A stretch of 64,000 nt of DNA from positions 61,316 through 125,315 of the forward strand of contig JAXLUO010000011.1 in the NCBI GenBank assembly GCA_046329495.1, given 5' to 3'. Numbering within the stretch: position 1 is the stretch's first letter; the number at the start of each line of letters is the position of its first letter. Shown piece after piece: positions 62,272-64,000 of this stretch. The notes below the pieces were generated by a model. The model saw only the letters and a list, made by a program, of their open reading frames with translations, had not been told where the DNA came from and ran no database searches. The DNA is from Bog-950 sp046329495. Lineage in GTDB: Bacteria; Bacteroidota; Bacteroidia; Chitinophagales; LD1. The position numbers were made by a program, and so were the translations under genes.

Positions 62272-63339
62272 TTAGGCTATCTTGGCTACAACATTTTTAC
62301 CAATGCTAATAAATGGTTTTTCAATTGCATAATATGTAATGGTTGCAGCCGTAATAGACAAACCAATAATTATGGTTTGATAAGTTAGTATGGTTGTTGG
62401 TAAGCCGGCATCTGCATTGTATAAATTACTTGAATAGTGTTGTTCAAAGAATTTAAGTATAGGGAAGTGAACAAGGTATAAGCTGAATGATATCTTGCCC
62501 AAAAAGGTTAATGGAGATAGATTGAAAATGCGTTGGAGAATTGGTTCTCTTAAAATTATAGAGATGGCCAGGCATGATGCAAAAGCAGAAATGTAAAAGT
62601 AGAAATAGTCCTTCTGCAGGTTGATTACTTCACATCCTGTATCTACTAATGGTTTTAACGGGGTTAGCTTTATCCAGAAACGAAGGGAATATGGCAATAA
62701 TAAAAGGAGAAAAATGCCTAATCGCTTAAAAGAAGTCATATCAACGAAATAGTCATGTGCCTTCGTAGTATTTTTAGGCGATACCCAAAAACTTAGCAAA
62801 CTACCTAATAAAAAGTGAACGGTAAAACAAGTAATCCATCTATAGCAAAGCATTAAAATAAGCACAAGGAAAAACGAACGCTTAATATTGTCTTTTATTA
62901 ACGAAACCATATAGGGCACAAGAAGGGATAAGGCCACTTCCACACTCAAAGACCATCCGGGCTTTACTAATGGATTTGCTCCTGCAAAGAGATTTATTTC
63001 CTGTACGAAGTTTAATTTGGTTAACCCGGAGCCTAAAATTAAGTAGGCCAACACTACAATGAACAAATACAACGGCATAATTCTGAAAATACGACGAATG
63101 CTATAACGTTCAATCGATTCGTCAAAATCCGAATTAAAATATTTGTAGGACAACACAAAGCCGCTTAATACAAAGAAATAGGAAACAGCATCTGCACCAT
63201 TAAATAAGGTTGTAAGGACGTTGAATAGCCTGGATTCTCCAATATGCGTAAGATCAAAAAATATTAATCCATGCACGTGAAAAATGATGACCATAAGAGC
63301 TGCTAAACCCCTTGTACTATCCAGAAAATGTATCCGCAT
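62272..63339 (-). CDS. Acyltransferase family 3 membrane protein
   Basis: A 355-residue integral membrane O-acyltransferase with about ten helices. The start (MRIHFLDSTRGLAALMVIIFHVHGL) holds the Arg and His of the family motif. I used the start at 63339, because the frame from 63435 overlaps the upstream GH1 gene. Such enzymes acetylate surface sugars or lipids. It is 19 bp after the GH1 gene. This gene looks more AT-rich than its neighbours. Confidence 0.88.
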   Translation of the reverse strand: MRIHFLDSTRGLAALMVIIFHVHGLIFFDLTHIGESRLFNVLTTLFNGADAVSYFFVLSGFVLSYKYFNSDFDESIERYSIRRIFRIMPLYLFIVVLAYLILGSGLTKLNFVQEINLFAGANPLVKPGWSLSVEVALSLLVPYMVSLIKDNIKRSFFLVLILMLCYRWITCFTVHFLLGSLLSFWVSPKNTTKAHDYFVDMTSFKRLGIFLLLLLPYSLRFWIKLTPLKPLVDTGCEVINLQKDYFYFYISAFASCLAISIILREPILQRIFNLSPLTFLGKISFSLYLVHFPILKFFEQHYSSNLYNADAGLPTTILTYQTIIIGLSITAATITYYAIEKPFISIGKNVVAKIA

Positions 63340-63358
63340 ATAACTTCTAAACCCTAAA

Positions 63359-64000
63359 TTATTTCTGTAAAAATTCGCTAAACCATTTCCCGCTTGCCTT
63401 AATGGTTCGTTCCTGAGTTTTAAAATCAACGCCAACTAAACCAAAGCGTGGTTTAAAGCCCTCGGCCCACTCAAAGTTGTCCATAAAGCTCCAGATAAAG
63501 TAACCGTGTACAGGTATGCCTTCCTGTTTTGCCTTTAAAACATACCCCAGGTAATCCTTTAGGAATTGGATTCGTTTAGGGTCGTTTATCTCGCCATTTA
63601 CATTTTCATCTTTAAACGCTACACCGTTTTCGGTAACGTAAATCTTCTTCACGTTCGGATATGCAGCAAATTGCTTGATAATGCGGTACATACCTTCAGG
63701 GTATACCTCCCAGTTCATCTCCGTAACATCATGGCCCAATTTCTTAGGAGGAATGTTTACAGCGTGCACCATCGGCACTAAGCCCAGATTTTTGGCTACA
63801 ATCCTTGAGTAGTTTTGTACTCCAATAAAGTCAAAATCAAACTTCATTTTCTCTGCATCACCCGGCAGCATTTGGTTCTCCACATGCTTAAGTACCGGAA
63901 GGTCTCTTGTCGGGTAGCCAAGACCGACCACTGGCTCTATAAACAATCGGTTGATCATGGCATCTAATCGCTTGGCAGCCTTTAGGTTGGCGGGTTTATC
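63359..64000 (-). CDS. GH1 beta-glucosidase, 5' part outside the window
   Basis: The C-terminal part of a GH1 enzyme; the frame is open to the window edge (ANLKAAKRLDAMINRLF), so an ATG at 63958 is not the start. The catalytic nucleophile is Glu in YVTENGVAF, and the ending WAEGFKPRFGLVGVDFKTQERTIKASGKWFSEFL is typical. It should hydrolyse beta-glucosides or beta-galactosides. An acyltransferase follows. Confidence 0.93.
   Translation of the reverse strand, partial: DKPANLKAAKRLDAMINRLFIEPVVGLGYPTRDLPVLKHVENQMLPGDAEKMKFDFDFIGVQNYSRIVAKNLGLVPMVHAVNIPPKKLGHDVTEMNWEVYPEGMYRIIKQFAAYPNVKKIYVTENGVAFKDENVNGEINDPKRIQFLKDYLGYVLKAKQEGIPVHGYFIWSFMDNFEWAEGFKPRFGLVGVDFKTQERTIKASGKWFSEFLQK

Noticed and set aside
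63340..63435. An earlier start for the acyltransferase gene
   Set aside because: It would overlap the GH1 coding region by 77 bp; the start at 63339 directly gives the family's N-terminal motif.

Overview
The window reads as a chromosomal segment of a Bacteroidota bacterium, most likely of the Chitinophagales or a related order; the family is an inference. The signs are Bacteroidota-type promoters (TTTG and TAnnTTTG boxes), an almost complete lack of Shine-Dalgarno sequences, Por/T9SS C-terminal sorting domains on two secreted proteins, a TonB receptor paired with a DUF4249 lipoprotein, and an ECF sigma factor with a 'sensor of ECF-type sigma factor' protein. No phage, integrase, insertion sequence or CRISPR array is visible. 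The gene content is mainly core housekeeping with secreted and envelope functions between.

Layout. 1-3.6 kb: the 3' end of an ABC1/UbiB kinase, a lipoprotein, carA and a YkgJ-type cysteine-cluster protein. 3.8-6.7 kb: tRNA-Trp, secE, nusG, rplK, rplA and rplJ, closed by a terminator where rplL-rpoB-rpoC would be expected. 6.8-15.6 kb: an SRPBCC protein, a 2026-residue collagen-like protein with a C-terminal S74 chaperone domain, and a T9SS-exported M43 metalloprotease. 15.7-19.8 kb: a transketolase C-terminal half, an ECF sigma/anti-sigma/sensor cluster and a T9SS cargo protein. 20-26.6 kb: a second ABC1 kinase, a glycosyltransferase, DUF4249 and TonB receptor, and a c-type cytochrome. 26.8-33 kb: a GH27 alpha-galactosidase flanked by dispersed repeats, a SpoIIAA-like protein, a redox operon under an AraC regulator, a MORN-type lipoprotein broken by a frame change, and a TfoX protein.

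33.3-37.6 kb: the str operon (rpsL, rpsG, fusA, rpsJ, rplC), which also stops at a terminator before rplD. 37.7-47.1 kb: a TonB-CTD-like protein, a LexA-like S24 repressor divergent from dinB, DUF423, YceI, MarR, an FNR-like regulator with four conserved cysteines next to two Crp/Fnr-type palindromes, a multi-PAS histidine kinase, an rRNA methyltransferase and a DivIC/FtsB-like protein. 47.3-57.3 kb: a third ABC1 kinase and a TetR-controlled fatty-acid beta-oxidation operon (fadN-fadA-fadE-fadE). 57.5-64 kb: phytanoyl-CoA dioxygenase, an acyltransferase, a lipoprotein, two thioredoxin-fold proteins, an epoxide-hydrolase-like enzyme, an O-acyltransferase and a truncated GH1 beta-glucosidase.

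The most rewarding points are: the FNR-like regulator with its matching operators; the TetR operators whose shared core supplies the -33 TTTG of both promoters; the giant repeat-built collagen protein; the two interrupted ribosomal operons; a 15-codon leader ORF abutting fusA; and a candidate L1-binding hairpin plus attenuator between rplK and rplA. All functional calls come from reading motifs; no database search was run.
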